Assembly (NCBI RefSeq): GCF_042676985.1
Contig: NZ_JBHTIK010000012.1
Location: 124,001-188,000, forward strand
DNA: 64,000 nt
Source: Sphingosinicella xenopeptidilytica
GTDB lineage: Bacteria > Pseudomonadota > Alphaproteobacteria > Sphingomonadales > Sphingomonadaceae
Direction of reading: 5' to 3'
Positions 62,828-64,000 of this stretch are shown here, one piece after another. Under the pieces are notes generated by a model. It had not been told where the DNA came from and made no database searches. It saw nothing but the letters and a program-made list of their open reading frames with translations. Position 1 is the stretch's first letter, and each line of letters opens with the position of its first letter. The position numbers and the translations under genes are program-made.

Positions 62828-62872
62828 GGTGACGGCCCTATGGCGCAAAAGCGCCGGAAAGGCAAGTGCAGC

Positions 62873-64000
62873 TTAGGCCGCGTTCGTCGATGCGTAGAGC
62901 GCCCACAGCGCCGCAACGCCGTTGAAGCCGCTTGCCTCAGGCACGCTCTTGAACGTCGCCGATGCGGCCGAGCGGTTGCCCGCACGCAGCTGGCTGATGC
63001 CGCCCAGCACCTTCGCCTGATCGCCGGTGGCGCCGCCCGCCTTCGCGGCCGCGCCGTAAAGCGAGGAAGCCTTGGCATAATCGCCCGCGCCGAACGCAAT
63101 GTTGGCGGCCTGCAATTGGCCCCCGGCGTCCTTCGGCAGTTTCGAAGCGCCCGCAGCCGCAGCCGCAGCCCGCTTGGAGGCGGCCTCGAGCAGCTTGACG
63201 TTCATCGTGTCGGTCGAAGCGACGGCGCCCGACTTCATGCCGGCTTCGAGCACGCGCTTGGCGACGGCGGGCTGGTTCGCGACGATCGCGAGCTTCGCAT
63301 ATTCCTGATAATCTTCAGGTTTCGTGATGTTGCCCGTCTGCTCCATCAGCTCGAAGAGCGCGAGCTTTGCTTCGCGGGGCATCTGCCCGTTCTTCATGTC
63401 GACGAGGAGCGCACGCCAGCGCGCCGGCGACGGATCGATCTTGATGAGCCGCTCGGTCGTGGCGAGGTAGCCCTTCTTGTCGTCCATCTTGTACTGGGCG
63501 TTGGCGAGGCTCTGCAGCCAGCCTTCACGAGCACCGTTCTGCTTGATGAGGTTCTGGTAGACGTCGGCAGCGCCCTTGAAGTTGCCCTGACGGAAATACG
63601 ACTGGGCGACGATCGTCTGGCCCTGCACGCCGCCGGTCTTCTTGCCGAGCGCGACGGCCTTGTCGAGCTGGCCGGCGCGGTAATAGAGCGGCGCGAGCTG
63701 CGAGGCGGGTGCCCCGATGCTTTCGAGCTCCTGCGCGGCGGCACCCCAGCGACCAGCCTTGGTGTGCACGAAGGCGGCCATTTCGGCGACCTTGCGGCGT
63801 TCGGTCGCAGTGCTCGCAGCGCTACGGGCGGCATTCACGCGCGCCGTTGCGGCGGCGAGGTTACCGGCTTTCGCGAGGTTCGAGGCTTCCTGCAGCGGTT
63901 TGCCGACACCCGGCGAGAGCGCCTGTGCCACGGCCGGGGCCGAAAGGGCTGCGGGAACCGCGAGCGCCAGCGCGGCAGCCATCGTCAAGCGGGAAACAAA
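62873..64000 (-). CDS. TPR-repeat protein with signal peptide (start beyond window)
   Basis: The reading frame continues to the right edge without a convincing ribosome-bound start: upstream of LTMAAALALAVPAALSAPAVA lie in-frame codons FVSR, so the true Met is probably outside. The body has helical repeats (LAPLYYRAGQLDKAVALGK, QSYFRQGNFKGAADVYQNL, YAKASSLYGAAAKAGG) typical of TPR-like scaffolds, ending ALYASTNAA. An exported Ala-rich TPR protein of unknown function. Confidence 0.85.
   Translation of the reverse strand, partial: FVSRLTMAAALALAVPAALSAPAVAQALSPGVGKPLQEASNLAKAGNLAAATARVNAARSAASTATERRKVAEMAAFVHTKAGRWGAAAQELESIGAPASQLAPLYYRAGQLDKAVALGKKTGGVQGQTIVAQSYFRQGNFKGAADVYQNLIKQNGAREGWLQSLANAQYKMDDKKGYLATTERLIKIDPSPARWRALLVDMKNGQMPREAKLALFELMEQTGNITKPEDYQEYAKLAIVANQPAVAKRVLEAGMKSGAVASTDTMNVKLLEAASKRAAAAAAGASKLPKDAGGQLQAANIAFGAGDYAKASSLYGAAAKAGGATGDQAKVLGGISQLRAGNRSAASATFKSVPEASGFNGVAALWALYASTNAA

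Noticed and set aside
1..64000. Mobile genetic element or prophage
   Set aside because: No transposase, integrase, phage gene, or direct repeats flanking a block were seen; gene content is ordinary chromosomal.

Overview
The window looks like a chromosomal segment from a GC-rich alphaproteobacterium, most likely a sphingomonad (order Sphingomonadales). The reasons are the three TonB-dependent receptors, the cbb3 oxidase cluster with FNR/FixK-type boxes, Tat-exported oxidoreductases, the rpsF-rpsR-rplI block with an acidic extended L9, and tightly overlapping operons (ATGA/GTGA junctions). The order-level call is inference; no rRNA marker is present. No transposase, integrase, CRISPR array or tRNA gene was seen, and no gene-free stretch exceeds 300 bases.

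Layout, left to right. 1-2.4 kb: the start of a TonB-dependent receptor, an RpiR/SIS regulator and a HAD-IIA phosphatase. 2.6-15.6 kb: an amine-oxidation locus. It holds a MauG-like di-heme protein, a TetR regulator, the tryptophan-tryptophylquinone (TTQ) amine dehydrogenase genes in B-E-D-A order, two c-type cytochromes, a TonB receptor broken by a one-base frameshift, an aldehyde dehydrogenase and two acyl-CoA synthetases. These could take an external amine to an aldehyde, an acid and a CoA ester. 15.6-19.6 kb: methionine salvage (mtnE divergent from mtnBDCA). 19.7-24.8 kb: a small membrane protein, an M19 dipeptidase, a BASS transporter, an ornithine-cyclodeaminase family enzyme, an SDR and an AraC regulator.

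24.8-27.7 kb: HrpB helicase and OsmC. 27.8-34.5 kb: an NAD-dependent molybdenum formate dehydrogenase operon (fdsG-B-A-D and fdhD/fdsC) followed by purU, which makes formate. 34.5-45.4 kb: a microaerobic module with hemN, ompW and the complete ccoNOQPGHIS set. hemN and ccoN carry the same 14-bp FNR/FixK box, and ompW has a degenerate one. 45.4-48.6 kb: a PadR regulator and a DNA-ligase/exonuclease repair pair.

48.6-60.7 kb: the most interesting region. An XRE-cupin regulator is followed by a secreted serine hydrolase, a dipeptide-epimerase-like enzyme (DgcA-like), a secreted amidohydrolase, an M19 protein, a TonB receptor, a DUF1611/DgcN-like protein, a YkvI-like transporter and a second M19 dipeptidase. 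This resembles a scavenging pathway for D-amino acids or mixed-chirality dipeptides, possibly from peptidoglycan. A perfect palindrome overlaps one promoter, and a related promoter lies beside the regulator gene. 60.7-64 kb: a DUF938 methyltransferase, ribosomal proteins S6-S18-L9, and a TPR protein running off the right edge.
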